56,975 nt of DNA from Caballeronia temeraria (lineage in GTDB: Bacteria > Pseudomonadota > Gammaproteobacteria > Burkholderiales > Burkholderiaceae), in NCBI RefSeq assembly GCF_001544795.2, contig NZ_FCOI02000041.1, positions 1 to 56,975 on the forward strand, written 5' to 3'. Position 1 is the first letter of the stretch, and each line of letters opens with the position of its first letter. Both the position numbers and the translations under genes were made by a program. Positions 20,304-29,349 of this stretch are shown here, one piece after another. The notes under the pieces were generated by a model. That model was given only the letters and a program-made list of their open reading frames with translations, was not told the origin of the DNA and ran no database searches.

Positions 20304-21215
20304 ATGCAGCCTTCGTTCGATCCGTCCACCGCGCACTTCGCGAGCCGCTATCTGGCGGCGTTCGCGGCGCTTCCCGTCGCCGTGCAGTACGGGTTCGCCG
20401 TCGTGTTCGGCCTGGTGATCGGCAGTTTTCTCACGGTCGTCGTGCATCGTCTGCCGGTGATGCTCGAACGCGCGTGGCGCGCGGAAGTCGACGCGGCCAT
20501 CCCCGAAGCAGCCGACGCCGCCGCGGATTCGTATCCCGAGCGCTTCAATCTCGCCGTGCCGCGCAGTGCGTGTCCGCATTGCAAGCACGTGCTGCGCGCG
20601 TGGGAGAACATTCCGGTCATCAGCTATCTGGCCTTGCGCGGACGGTGTTCCGCATGCGGCGCGCGCGTGAGCCCGCGTTATCCGCTAACCGAACTCGCAA
20701 CGGGCGCGCTCGCGGCGCTCTCGCTCTATGCGTTCGGTCCCGCGTGGCCCGCGCTGGCCGCGTTCGGTCTGTGCGCGACTTTGCTGACGGCCGGCCTCAT
20801 CGACTACGACACGCGCTATCTTCCCGATGTGCTGACGCTGCCCCTGCTCTGGGCGGGACTCATTGTCAATTTCGGCGATGGCGGATTCGCGACGCTGCAC
20901 GACGCCGTCACCGGCGCGATCGCGGGCTATCTCTTTCTGTGGTGCGTGTACTGGCTCTTCAAGCTCGTGCGCGGCGTCGAAGGCATGGGATACGGCGACT
21001 TCAAGCTGCTCGCCGCGATCGGCGCGTGGCTCGGCTGGTCCGCGCTCGCGCAGGTCATTCTCATTGCGGCCGTCGCGGGCGCCGCGTTCGGCATCGTCGC
21101 GACCTGGCGCAAGCGCATGCGTTTCGAAGAGCCGTTGCCGTTCGGGCCGTTTCTGGCGGCGGGCGGCGCGATCACGCTCTTCGCCGGAACGCCGCTCTAT
21201 GCATTGTTGGGATGA
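20304..21215 (+). CDS. pilD: Prepilin peptidase/N-methyltransferase PilD
   Basis: An inner-membrane aspartic protease that cleaves and N-methylates prepilins. The 303-residue product has the N-terminal zinc motif with CPHC (Cys90, 93) and CSAC (Cys115, 118). The A24 catalytic aspartates lie in DYDTRYLPD (Asp167) and GYGDFK (Asp232). ATG 20304 gives the conserved N-terminus before the first membrane segment. It is followed 15 bases later by coaE. No pilin gene is present in the window. Confidence 0.94.
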   Translation: MQPSFDPSTAHFASRYLAAFAALPVAVQYGFAVVFGLVIGSFLTVVVHRLPVMLERAWRAEVDAAIPEAADAAADSYPERFNLAVPRSACPHCKHVLRAWENIPVISYLALRGRCSACGARVSPRYPLTELATGALAALSLYAFGPAWPALAAFGLCATLLTAGLIDYDTRYLPDVLTLPLLWAGLIVNFGDGGFATLHDAVTGAIAGYLFLWCVYWLFKLVRGVEGMGYGDFKLLAAIGAWLGWSALAQVILIAAVAGAAFGIVATWRKRMRFEEPLPFGPFLAAGGAITLFAGTPLYALLG

Positions 21216-21230
21216 TCGAAGGAGCAACGG

Positions 21231-21836
21231 ATGTTCAGCATTGGTCTCACCGGCGGCATCGGCAGCGGCAAGAGCACGGTCGCCGATCTCTTCGCCGCGC
21301 GCGGCGTGCCGCTGATCGACACGGATCTGATCGCGCACCGGATCACGGCGCCGGGCGGCGTCGCCATGCCGCTCATCGCGAGCGAGTTCGGCGACGATTT
21401 CATCGCGGCGGACGGCGCGCTCGACCGCGCGAAGATGCGCGCGCTCGTCTTCGCCGACGACACCGCGAAAGCGCGTCTCGAAGGCATCGTGCATCCGCTG
21501 ATTCGCGCCGAGACGGAACGGCAGCGGCACGCGGCGCAGGGCGCGTATCACATCGTGGTCGTGCCGCTGCTGGTCGAGTCGGGCGAATGGGCGAGCCGCG
21601 TGTCGCGCGTGCTGGTGGTGGATTGTCCCGTCGACACGCAGATCGCGCGGGTCATGCGGCGCAACGGCTTCACGCGCGAACAGGTGCTCGCGATCATCGC
21701 GAAGCAGGCGTCCCGCGAGGCGCGTCTGGCCGCCGCCGACGACATCGTCGTCAATGACGAAGCCGCTACGCTCGACATGCTCGCGCAGCAGGTCGACGCG
21801 CTGCACGCCCGTTATCTGACGCTCGCATCCGCATGA
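21231..21836 (+). CDS. coaE: Dephospho-CoA kinase
   Basis: Last step of coenzyme A synthesis: phosphorylates dephospho-CoA at the 3' hydroxyl. The 201-residue protein has P-loop GGIGSGKST (9-17), the DTDLIAH substrate motif and a lid region (RNGFTREQVLAI). A spaced GGAG lies upstream. The pilD-coaE-zapD order is widely conserved in beta- and gammaproteobacteria. Confidence 0.96.
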   Translation: MFSIGLTGGIGSGKSTVADLFAARGVPLIDTDLIAHRITAPGGVAMPLIASEFGDDFIAADGALDRAKMRALVFADDTAKARLEGIVHPLIRAETERQRHAAQGAYHIVVVPLLVESGEWASRVSRVLVVDCPVDTQIARVMRRNGFTREQVLAIIAKQASREARLAAADDIVVNDEAATLDMLAQQVDALHARYLTLASA

Positions 21837-22006
21837 AGCGACGCGATCGCCTGAGTTCGACAAATCGTCGAAAAGTTCCCGGATTTGCGCTGAAACAAGC
21901 AGTTTGACGCGTGAATATGCCCCGATTTGCTAGGGTGAAGATGCGGCATTAGAATGTGCTCACTTCCGCTCATGGAAGCAACCGACCCACGCTGAGGCGA
22001 GCGCGC

Positions 22007-22762
22007 TTGATCCTTTACGAGTATCCCTTCAACGAGCGAATCCGGACGCTGCTGCGCCTCGAAGACCTGTTCGAGCGCTTCACGTTCTTTCTGACTCAGG
22101 AAGACGCGCGAGAACATCACGTCGCGCTCACGACGCTCTTCGAGATCGCCGAAGTCGCGGGCCGCACGGACCTCAAGGCCGACCTCATGAAGGAACTGGA
22201 ACGGCAGCGACAGACGCTCGCGCCGTTTCGCGGCAATCCGGGTATCGAACAGGAAGCGCTCGAAGCCGTGCTCGGCGAAATCGAGCAGACACTGACCGGC
22301 CTCACCGACATGCACGGCAAGACCGGTCAGCATCTCGCCGACAACGAGTGGCTCGCAAGCATCCGCAGCCGCACGATCATTCCCGGCGGCACGTGCAAAT
22401 TCGATCTGCCGTCGTATTACGCGTGGCAGCAGTTGCCGGTCGAGGAGCGCCGTCAGGACATCGCGAAGTGGGTCATGCCGATGCTCGCATTGCGCGACGC
22501 GGCGGCCATCGTGTTGCGGCTCGCACGCGAATCCGGCCAGGCGTCGAAAGTCATGGCGATGCAGGGCAGCTATCAGCAGATGTTGTCCGGCCGCACGTAT
22601 CAGCTGATGCAGGTCCGCGTTTCACCGGACACGCGCGTGATTCCGGAGGCGAGCGCCAACAAGTACATGCTGTGGGTGCGCTTCACCGTGCAGGACGGCG
22701 ATCTGAAACCGCGCGCCGTCGATGTCGACGTGCCCTTTCATCTGACGCTTTGCAGCCTTTGA
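22007..22762 (+). CDS. zapD: Cell division protein ZapD
   Basis: A Z-ring-associated protein that binds the FtsZ C-terminal tail and bundles filaments. The 251-residue sequence matches ZapD throughout (ILYEYPFNERIRTLLRLEDLF at the start, GTCKFDLPSYYAW mid-protein). The start is taken as TTG 22007 because homology begins there and GAGG lies about 9 bases upstream; no ATG exists at that point. A 170-base gap with a short inverted repeat separates it from coaE, so it may have its own promoter. Confidence 0.92.
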   Translation: MILYEYPFNERIRTLLRLEDLFERFTFFLTQEDAREHHVALTTLFEIAEVAGRTDLKADLMKELERQRQTLAPFRGNPGIEQEALEAVLGEIEQTLTGLTDMHGKTGQHLADNEWLASIRSRTIIPGGTCKFDLPSYYAWQQLPVEERRQDIAKWVMPMLALRDAAAIVLRLARESGQASKVMAMQGSYQQMLSGRTYQLMQVRVSPDTRVIPEASANKYMLWVRFTVQDGDLKPRAVDVDVPFHLTLCSL

Positions 22763-22826
22763 ATCGGGAGCGGTTTGGCCTCATATGGTCAAATAACGTC
22801 CGTAACCGACTCGATTCGTAATCGTC

Positions 22827-23018
22827 ATGACCACTGTCGTCAAATGCCCGACCTGCGGCAAGGATGTCCGCTGGGTTCCCGAAAACCGCTTTCGCCCTTT
22901 CTGCTCGGAGCGCTGCAAGCAGATCGATCTCGGCGCGTGGGCGGCCGAAAAGTACAAGATCGCGGGAAATTCGCAGGAAACGCCGCCGGACGAAGACAAT
23001 CACGGCGGCCTCAACTAA
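22827..23018 (+). CDS. yacG: DNA gyrase inhibitor YacG
   Basis: A 63-residue zinc protein. Four cysteines (Cys7, 10, 26, 30) in CPTCGKDVRW and FCSERCK form the binding site. E. coli YacG inhibits GyrB. It is convergent with mutT, and no terminator is obvious in the 13-base gap. Confidence 0.94.
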   Translation: MTTVVKCPTCGKDVRWVPENRFRPFCSERCKQIDLGAWAAEKYKIAGNSQETPPDEDNHGGLN

Positions 23019-23031
23019 GCTTCGAGCGCCG

Positions 23032-23463
23032 TTATTCGCGCTCTTCCTCTTCGAGCCATTCGAGGATCGGAATGGCAGCAGGCAGAAGCGGCGCGACATC
23101 GACGGGAAGCGTCTGCCAGCTGATCGCCTGACCTTCGCGCCCGAGCGGCGCGCCCGTCCACTCCGTCACCTTGCAGAAAAAGAGACGCACGTAGGCGTGC
23201 GGATAATCATGCTCGAGCGTGCGCCAGAGCTGACACGCGGCGACGTCGATGCCCAGTTCCTCGTGCAATTCGCGCGAAAGCGCCGCCTCGACGCTCTCGC
23301 CTGGCTCGAGCTTGCCGCCCGGAAACTCCCAGTAGCCTTCGTACGGTTTGCCCGCGGGCCGCTGCGCAAGCAGATAGCGTCCGTCGCGCTGCACCATCAC
23401 GCCGACGGCCACTTCCGTCACCTTGCGGCCATCGGGCGCGATATCCGTCTGCGAATCGCTCAT
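23032..23463 (-). CDS. mutT: Nudix hydrolase, MutT type
   Basis: A 143-residue Nudix enzyme with a complete box (G50 x5 E56 x7 R64-E65-x2-E68-E69-x-G71). MutT family members hydrolyse 8-oxo-dGTP to prevent transversions; the context near yacG and argJ matches mutT in Burkholderia. ATG 23463 overlaps the upstream ATPase stop (ATGA), which fixes the start and suggests coupling. Exact substrate is inferred. Confidence 0.88.
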   Translation of the reverse strand: MSDSQTDIAPDGRKVTEVAVGVMVQRDGRYLLAQRPAGKPYEGYWEFPGGKLEPGESVEAALSRELHEELGIDVAACQLWRTLEHDYPHAYVRLFFCKVTEWTGAPLGREGQAISWQTLPVDVAPLLPAAIPILEWLEEEERE

Positions 23464-24323
23464 TGCTTGCGTCCCGACCAGTCGCGTGCGAATTGCCACG
23501 CGACGCGCCCCGAGCGCGAGCCGCGTTCGAGCGCCCAGACGAGCGCATCGCCGCGTGCGCATTCGACATCGGCGTCATTGCAGCCGACGTGCTTCAACCA
23601 GTGCGAGACGATCGACAGATAATCGTCCTGCTTGAACGGATAGAAGCTGACCCACAGACCGAAACGCTCGGACAGTGAAATCTTTTCCTCGACCACTTCG
23701 CCGGGGTGAATCTCGCCATCGGACGTGTGCTTGTACGTCTCGTTGTCGCTCATGTATTCGGGCAACAGATGACGGCGGTTCGATGTCGCATAAATCAGCA
23801 CATTGTCCGATTGCGCCGCGACCGAGCCATCGAGCGCAACCTTCAGCGCCTTGTAGCCCGACTCGCCTTCCTCGAAGGAAAGATCGTCGCAGAAGACGAT
23901 GAAGCGCTCGGGCCGCGTCGAGATCAGATCGACGATATCGCCGAGATCGTGCAGATCGTCCTTGTCGACTTCGATGAGCCGCAGGCCGTCCTTCGAATAC
24001 GCGTTCAGGCACGCCTTGATCAGCGACGACTTGCCCGTGCCGCGCGCGCCCGTCAGCAGCACGTTGTTCGCCGGCAGCTTGTTCACGAACTGCTGCGTGT
24101 TCTGCTGAATCAGGCCTTTCTGACGATCGATGTTCTGAAGGTCATCGAGCGAGATTGGCGAGATCGCTGGCACCGGTTGCAGGAAGCCGCGCCCCTGACG
24201 CTTGCGCCAGCGAAACGCCACCGCCGATGCCCAGTCGATATCCGGCGCAGCGGGCGGCAACATGCCTTCGATGCGCGCCAGAACCGCTTCGGCGCGCGTG
24301 AGGAATTGTTCGAGTTTGTCCAT
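23460..24323 (-). CDS. DUF815-family AAA+ ATPase
   Basis: A 287-residue P-loop protein with Walker A GARGTGKSS (92-100), Walker B RFIVFCDDLSF and a sensor-like YATSNRRHLLP segment, typical of the DUF815 group. Its function is unknown; homologues are widespread and often lie beside argJ and mutT. ATG 24323 is used here. A GTG at 24329, which overlaps the argJ stop as GTGA, is equally possible. It sits between argJ and mutT with overlaps on both sides, so it is part of the secA-argJ-ATPase-mutT unit. Confidence 0.85.
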   Translation of the reverse strand: MDKLEQFLTRAEAVLARIEGMLPPAAPDIDWASAVAFRWRKRQGRGFLQPVPAISPISLDDLQNIDRQKGLIQQNTQQFVNKLPANNVLLTGARGTGKSSLIKACLNAYSKDGLRLIEVDKDDLHDLGDIVDLISTRPERFIVFCDDLSFEEGESGYKALKVALDGSVAAQSDNVLIYATSNRRHLLPEYMSDNETYKHTSDGEIHPGEVVEEKISLSERFGLWVSFYPFKQDDYLSIVSHWLKHVGCNDADVECARGDALVWALERGSRSGRVAWQFARDWSGRKQ

Positions 24324-24325
24324 GC

Positions 24326-25555
24326 TCACGAGCGATAGTCGGCGTTGATGCTCACGTAATCGTGCGAAAGGTCGCAGGTCCAGACGGTCGCTTGCGCGTT
24401 GCCGCGTCCAAGCACCACGCGAATCAGAATTTCGCTCTTCTTCATCACGCGCTGGCCGTCTTCTTCCTTGTACTCGGGATTGCGTCCGCCCGCTTTCGCG
24501 ACCAGCACGTCATCGAGATAGAGATCGATCTTGCCGACATCGAGATCCGTCACGCCCGCATAACCGATCGCTGCGAGAATGCGGCCCAAATTCGGATCGG
24601 ACGCGTAGAACGCGGTCTTCACGAGCGGCGAATGGCCGATCGCATACGCGATCTGGCGGCATTCCGCTGCGTCCTTGCCGCCTTCCACCGTGATCGTCAT
24701 GAACTTGGTCGCGCCTTCGCCGTCGCGCACGATGAGTTGCGCGAGTTCCTGCGCGACTTCGGTCACCGCGTCGCGCAGTGCGGCGTAGGCGGGCGAATCC
24801 GTCGACGTGATCGCGGGCAGCGACGACTTGCCCGATGCAATCAGGATGAACGAATCGTTGGTCGACGTATCGCCGTCGATCGTGATGCAGTTGAACGAGC
24901 GATCCGCGACGTGCTTCACGAGCTGGTCGAGCACCGGCTGCGCGACGTTCGCATCGAAGGCGAGGAAGCCGAGCATCGTCGCCATGTTCGGCTTGATCAT
25001 GCCCGCGCCCTTGCTGATGCCCGACAGCGTGACGACATGACCGTCGATCGTCACCTGACGCGATGCCGCTTTCGGCAGCGTGTCGGTCGTCATGATGGCT
25101 TGCGCGGCGTCGAACCAGTGCGCGGTCTTCTGATTGGCGAGCGCGGCGGGCAAACCGGCCTTCAGACGATCGATCGGCAGCGGCTCCAGAATCACGCCGG
25201 TCGAGAACGGCAGGATTTGCTGCGCGTCGAGGCCGGCGAGACGCGCGAGTTCCGCGCAGGTTTCGCGCGCGTGCGCCATGCCCGGCTCGCCGGTGCCCGC
25301 GTTCGCGTTGCCCGTGTTCACGACGAGCGCACGAATCCCTTTGCCCGCTGCGAGATGCTCGCGGCAGACCGTCACTGGCGCCGCGCAGAAGCGGTTCTGC
25401 GTGAACACGCCCGCGACGCTCGCGCCTTCATCGACGCGAATGACGAGCACGTCCTTGCGATTGGGCTTGCGGATGTTCGCCTCGGCGTAACCGAGCGTGA
25501 CGCCGGCAACGGGATGAAGCGCTGCGGGATCGATCGAGGGGAAATTGACGGCCAT
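24326..25555 (-). CDS. argJ: Bifunctional ornithine acetyltransferase/N-acetylglutamate synthase
   Basis: Arginine synthesis enzyme that recycles the acetyl group from N-acetylornithine to glutamate and may also use acetyl-CoA. The 409-residue precursor self-cleaves within the conserved GMIKPNMATML motif between Ala192 and Thr193, making alpha and beta chains with Thr193 as nucleophile. ATG 25555 gives the family start MAVNFP. It lies 159 bases after secA, probably behind a terminator. Confidence 0.96.
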   Translation of the reverse strand: MAVNFPSIDPAALHPVAGVTLGYAEANIRKPNRKDVLVIRVDEGASVAGVFTQNRFCAAPVTVCREHLAAGKGIRALVVNTGNANAGTGEPGMAHARETCAELARLAGLDAQQILPFSTGVILEPLPIDRLKAGLPAALANQKTAHWFDAAQAIMTTDTLPKAASRQVTIDGHVVTLSGISKGAGMIKPNMATMLGFLAFDANVAQPVLDQLVKHVADRSFNCITIDGDTSTNDSFILIASGKSSLPAITSTDSPAYAALRDAVTEVAQELAQLIVRDGEGATKFMTITVEGGKDAAECRQIAYAIGHSPLVKTAFYASDPNLGRILAAIGYAGVTDLDVGKIDLYLDDVLVAKAGGRNPEYKEEDGQRVMKKSEILIRVVLGRGNAQATVWTCDLSHDYVSINADYRS

Positions 25556-25667
25556 GTTCGCGTCTCGCTGAAGTGGCGCGTGCCGGCTCACGGAACCGGC
25601 ACATGATGGAAGACTGACGCCGGCCAGCGGAATTGAACCGGCGCCGTGAATGATGGATGCTGCAAAG

Positions 25668-25695
25668 ACAAACGACGCATCGCTGCGTCGCTTGT
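25668..25695 (-). terminator. Possible secA terminator
   Basis: Arms acaaacgacgca (25668-25679) and tgcgtcgcttgt (25684-25695) pair at 11 of 12 positions around loop tcgc. On the minus strand the stem is followed by TTTGTCTTT. It lies 20 bases after the secA stop. Confidence 0.55.
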
Positions 25696-25714
25696 TCATA
25701 AAGTCACCGGCCGA

Positions 25715-28528
25715 TTACACCAGCTTGCCGTGACAGTTCTTGTACTTCTTGCCGCTGCCGCACGGGCACGGATCGTTGCGGCCGACCTTCGGCACGTCGT
25801 CCGAGGGATGCGTCGCCACGCTGACGTCGTCGCCGGCGGCCATCGCCTGACTGACCATCTGCGCGGTGGCGCTCGCTGCTGCCGCGGCGGGCGTCGGCTC
25901 CGCGGCCGGCGCGTTGAAGTCCGCGTGCGTGAACGACACGTTCTCCAGATGGCTGCCCTTCTCTTCGTACTGCTCGGCGGCTTGCTCGAGCTGCTCCGGC
26001 GACTGGATCTGCACGTTCATCACGACGCGCGTGACTTCCTGCTTCACGGCATCGAGCATCGCGGCGAACAACTCGAATGCCTCGCGCTTGTATTCCTGCT
26101 TCGGGTTCTTCTGCGCATAGCCGCGCAGATGGATGCCCTGACGCAAGTGATCGAGCGCGGCGAGATGCTCGCGCCAGCGGCTGTCGAGCGTCTGCAGCAT
26201 GATCGAGCGCTCGAACGCGCTGAACGATTCGCGGCCAACCATCGCGACCTTCGCTTCGTACGCTTCGTCGGCAGCGGCGAGGACGGCTTCGCAGATCTCT
26301 TCGGCGTCGATCGAATTCGACTCGTTGATCATCTCTTGGACCGCGAGATCGAGCGACCAGTCGTTGCGCAGCACTTCTTCCAGCTCCGGCGCTTCCCACT
26401 GTTCTTCGATACTGCCCGCCGGGACGAACGTGCGCACCACGTCGCCGATCACGCTCTGGCGCATTGCGGCGATGGTTTCCTGCACGTCGTTCGCTTCGAG
26501 CAGTTCGTTGCGCTGCTGGTAGATCACCTTGCGCTGATCGTTCGAGACGTCGTCGTATTCGAGCAGTTGCTTGCGGATATCGAAGTTGCGCGCTTCGACC
26601 TTGCGCTGCGCGCCTTCGATCGAACGCGTGACCATGCCCGCTTCGATCGGCTCGCCTTCCGGCATCTTCAGGCGATCCATGATCGCGCGCACGCGGTCGC
26701 CCGCGAAAATGCGCAGAAGCGGATCGTCCAGCGACAGATAGAAGCGCGACGAACCCGGATCGCCCTGACGGCCCGCGCGGCCGCGCAACTGGTTGTCGAT
26801 ACGGCGCGACTCGTGACGCTCGGTGCCGATGATGTGCAGACCGCCCGCGGCCTTCACGTGATCGTGCAGCGCCTGCCATTCGTCGTGCAGCTTCTGGATG
26901 CGCGCGGCTTTCTCTTCCTCGGGAATCGACAAATCCGCTTCGATGAACGACGCCTGTTTCTCGACGTTGCCGCCGAGCACGATGTCCGTGCCGCGACCGG
27001 CCATGTTCGTCGCGATGGTGACCGCGCCCGGGCGGCCCGCTTCCGCGACGATCGCCGCTTCGCGCGCGTGCTGCTTCGCGTTGAGCACTTCATGTTTCAC
27101 GCCCGCTTGTCCGAGCAGGCCGGACAGCAATTCGGACGCTTCGATCGACGTGGTGCCGACAAGCGTCGGCTGGCCGCGTTCGACGCACTCGCGGATGTCG
27201 CGAATCACCGCGTCGTAGCGCTCCTTCGACGTCTTGTAGATCTGATCCTGCTTGTCGACGCGCTTCGGCGGACGGTTGGTCGGAATCACGACCGTTTCGA
27301 GGCCGTAGATTTCGTTGAACTCGTAGGCTTCGGTGTCCGCCGTGCCGGTCATGCCGGACAGCTTCGCGTACATGCGGAAATAGTTCTGCAGCGTGATGGA
27401 CGCGAGCGTCTGGTTCTCCGCCTGAATCTGGACGTGTTCCTTCGCTTCGACGGCCTGATGCAGACCGTCCGACCAGCGGCGGCCGGTCATCATGCGGCCC
27501 GTGAATTCGTCGACGATCACGACTTCGCCGTTCTGCACCACGTAGTGCTGATCGCGCAGGAAGAGCGTATGCGCGCGCAACGCGGCATAGATGTGGTGCA
27601 TCAGCGTGATGTTCTGCGGCGCGTAAAGGCTTTCGCCCTCGCCGATCAGGCCCCACTCGGCGAGCAGACGCTCGGCCTTCTCGTGGCCCGATTCCGTCAG
27701 GAACACCTGGCGCGCTTTCTCGTCGAGCGTGTAGTCGCCCGGCTTTTCGACGCCCGTGCCGTCCGCCTTCTCTTCGCCGATCTGCTGTTCGAGCAGCGGC
27801 GGCAGCGCGTTCATGCGCACGTAGAGGTCGGTGTGATCTTCAGCCTGACCGGAGATGATGAGCGGCGTACGCGCTTCGTCGATGAGGATCGAGTCCACTT
27901 CGTCGACGATCGCGAAATTGAGCGGCCGCTGCACGCGCGCTTCGGTCTCGTAGACCATGTTGTCGCGCAGATAGTCGAAGCCGAACTCGTTGTTCGTGCC
28001 GTAGGTGATGTCCGCGCCGTACGCTTCCTGCTTCTGCGAGTGCTCCATCTGCGACAGATTCACGCCGCACGAGAGACCGAGGAAGTTGTAGAGGCGCGCC
28101 ATCCATTCGGCGTCGCGCTGGGCGAGGTAGTCGTTGACCGTCACGACGTGCACGCCGCGGCCCGAGAGCGCGTTCAGATACGCCGCGAGCGTCGCGACGA
28201 GCGTCTTGCCCTCGCCGGTGCGCATTTCGGCGATCTTGCCGTAGTGCAGGACCATGCCGCCGATGAGCTGGACGTCGAAGTGGCGCATCTTCAGGACGCG
28301 CTTGCTCGCCTCACGACAAACGGCGAACGCCTCGGGCAGGATCACGTCGAGCGATTCGCCACCCGCGACGCGCTGACGGAACTCATCGGTCTTGGCGCGC
28401 AGCTGATCGTCCGAATACTTCTCGACGGTCGGCTCGAGGGCATTGATCGCCGCAACGGTCTTTTGATACTGCTTGACCAGCCGCTGATTGCGGCTGCCAA
28501 AAATCTTCTGAAGGAAACCGGTCGTCAT
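25715..28528 (-). CDS. secA: Preprotein translocase ATPase SecA
   Basis: The motor that drives unfolded preproteins through SecYEG. The 937-residue product has Walker A MRTGEGKT (102-109), the VDEVDSILIDEARTP DEAD-type box, preprotein cross-linking and helical scaffold domains, and a C-terminal zinc site, CPCGSGKKYKNCH (Cys921, 923, 932, His933), that binds SecB and lipids. ATG 28528 was chosen for MTTGFLQKIFGSRN, the conserved start. The upstream frame extension has no homology. It is divergent from dciA; no secM-like gene precedes it. Confidence 0.98.
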   Translation of the reverse strand: MTTGFLQKIFGSRNQRLVKQYQKTVAAINALEPTVEKYSDDQLRAKTDEFRQRVAGGESLDVILPEAFAVCREASKRVLKMRHFDVQLIGGMVLHYGKIAEMRTGEGKTLVATLAAYLNALSGRGVHVVTVNDYLAQRDAEWMARLYNFLGLSCGVNLSQMEHSQKQEAYGADITYGTNNEFGFDYLRDNMVYETEARVQRPLNFAIVDEVDSILIDEARTPLIISGQAEDHTDLYVRMNALPPLLEQQIGEEKADGTGVEKPGDYTLDEKARQVFLTESGHEKAERLLAEWGLIGEGESLYAPQNITLMHHIYAALRAHTLFLRDQHYVVQNGEVVIVDEFTGRMMTGRRWSDGLHQAVEAKEHVQIQAENQTLASITLQNYFRMYAKLSGMTGTADTEAYEFNEIYGLETVVIPTNRPPKRVDKQDQIYKTSKERYDAVIRDIRECVERGQPTLVGTTSIEASELLSGLLGQAGVKHEVLNAKQHAREAAIVAEAGRPGAVTIATNMAGRGTDIVLGGNVEKQASFIEADLSIPEEEKAARIQKLHDEWQALHDHVKAAGGLHIIGTERHESRRIDNQLRGRAGRQGDPGSSRFYLSLDDPLLRIFAGDRVRAIMDRLKMPEGEPIEAGMVTRSIEGAQRKVEARNFDIRKQLLEYDDVSNDQRKVIYQQRNELLEANDVQETIAAMRQSVIGDVVRTFVPAGSIEEQWEAPELEEVLRNDWSLDLAVQEMINESNSIDAEEICEAVLAAADEAYEAKVAMVGRESFSAFERSIMLQTLDSRWREHLAALDHLRQGIHLRGYAQKNPKQEYKREAFELFAAMLDAVKQEVTRVVMNVQIQSPEQLEQAAEQYEEKGSHLENVSFTHADFNAPAAEPTPAAAAASATAQMVSQAMAAGDDVSVATHPSDDVPKVGRNDPCPCGSGKKYKNCHGKLV

Positions 28529-28743
28529 CGGATCAGTGTCTGCGTCGCGGCTTCGGACGGGCGCAAGCACCAAGCTGCGTCCGGGCTCGGAGAACCTCGG
28601 CGACTTAAGTCCATTAGGTGAAATTCGAATCGGGAATTTTAGCACGCGAGTCTGGCAGACCTTGCGTCCGTGTGCCCACGCGTGCGTAGACGGAACGCGA
28701 CAGTCAACCGGTTGAAAGCTTGCGTGCAGGCAGCTTCCGTAAA

Positions 28744-28767
28744 GGCCGTCCCGCGGGAACGACGGCC
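28744..28767. repeat. Inverted repeat between secA and dciA
   Basis: Arms ggccgtc (28744-28750) and gacggcc (28761-28767) flank a 10-base loop, just upstream of a TACAAT-like -10 (28777-28782) that may serve dciA. A regulatory role is possible but unproven. Confidence 0.4.
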
Positions 28768-28816
28768 TGCCTCGCGTACAATCGAACAGTTCCGTCGGGC
28801 ATCCGCCTAAGCAAAA

Positions 28817-29302
28817 ATGAGCCGCTTTTCTACAAATTCAAGATCGGGTTTCGACCCGCGCCGCCCGCAAGCCGTCGCGGACGTGCTGGATCGCACCGAT
28901 GCGTTCCGCGCACTGCGCGCCGGCGTCGAGCAAGTGGCGGCGCTGCAACGCGACCTGAGCTCGCTTCTGCCGGATTATCTGGCGTCGAATGTCGAGCCGG
29001 GCTTCATCAAGGACGGCGTGCTCGCGCTCTTCGCCGCGCATAACGCGCTGGCGGCGCGGCTGCGGCATATCGAGCCGCGCCTGCTTGCGGATCTGCAACA
29101 ACGCGGCTGGGCCGTCAACGCACTCAAAATTCGCGTTCGCCCGCAGCCGATGAAAGAATCCGCGCCGCCGAAACAGGCGCGCATGTCGGCGGCGGGCGCG
29201 TCGGCGCTGCACGATCTGGCCGAATCGCTCGAGCCGTCGCCTTTGCAGGAAGCGCTCGCGCGCATGGCCGCGCGACATCAGGCGCGCGGACAAAAAAAAT
29301 GA
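28817..29302 (+). CDS. DciA-like DUF721 protein
   Basis: A 161-residue protein of the DUF721 family, to which the replicative helicase loader DciA belongs. DciA replaces DnaC in most bacteria and loads DnaB. Position between secA and lpxC matches this family member in betaproteobacteria. The central LPDYLASNVEPGFIKDGVLAL region is the DUF721 core; the C-terminus is charged and poorly conserved. The stop codon lies inside the following terminator stem. Loader function is inferred from the family. Confidence 0.8.
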   Translation: MSRFSTNSRSGFDPRRPQAVADVLDRTDAFRALRAGVEQVAALQRDLSSLLPDYLASNVEPGFIKDGVLALFAAHNALAARLRHIEPRLLADLQQRGWAVNALKIRVRPQPMKESAPPKQARMSAAGASALHDLAESLEPSPLQEALARMAARHQARGQKK

Positions 29303-29325
29303 GCGGCGCAGGGCCGCTCATTTTT
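29295..29325. terminator. Bidirectional terminator, dciA and lpxC
   Basis: Arms aaaaatgagcggc (29295-29307) and gccgctcattttt (29313-29325) form a perfect 13-bp stem with a 5-base loop. The dciA TGA (29300-29302) lies within the left arm. Confidence 0.9.
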
Positions 29326-29349
29326 ATCTTGCTTCGTTGACGTTCGTGT

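Noticed and set aside
25646..28621. A 991-codon plus-strand open frame opposite secA
   Set aside because: Same cause: reading the complement of secA codons in a high-GC genome avoids stops. Composition is not protein-like.
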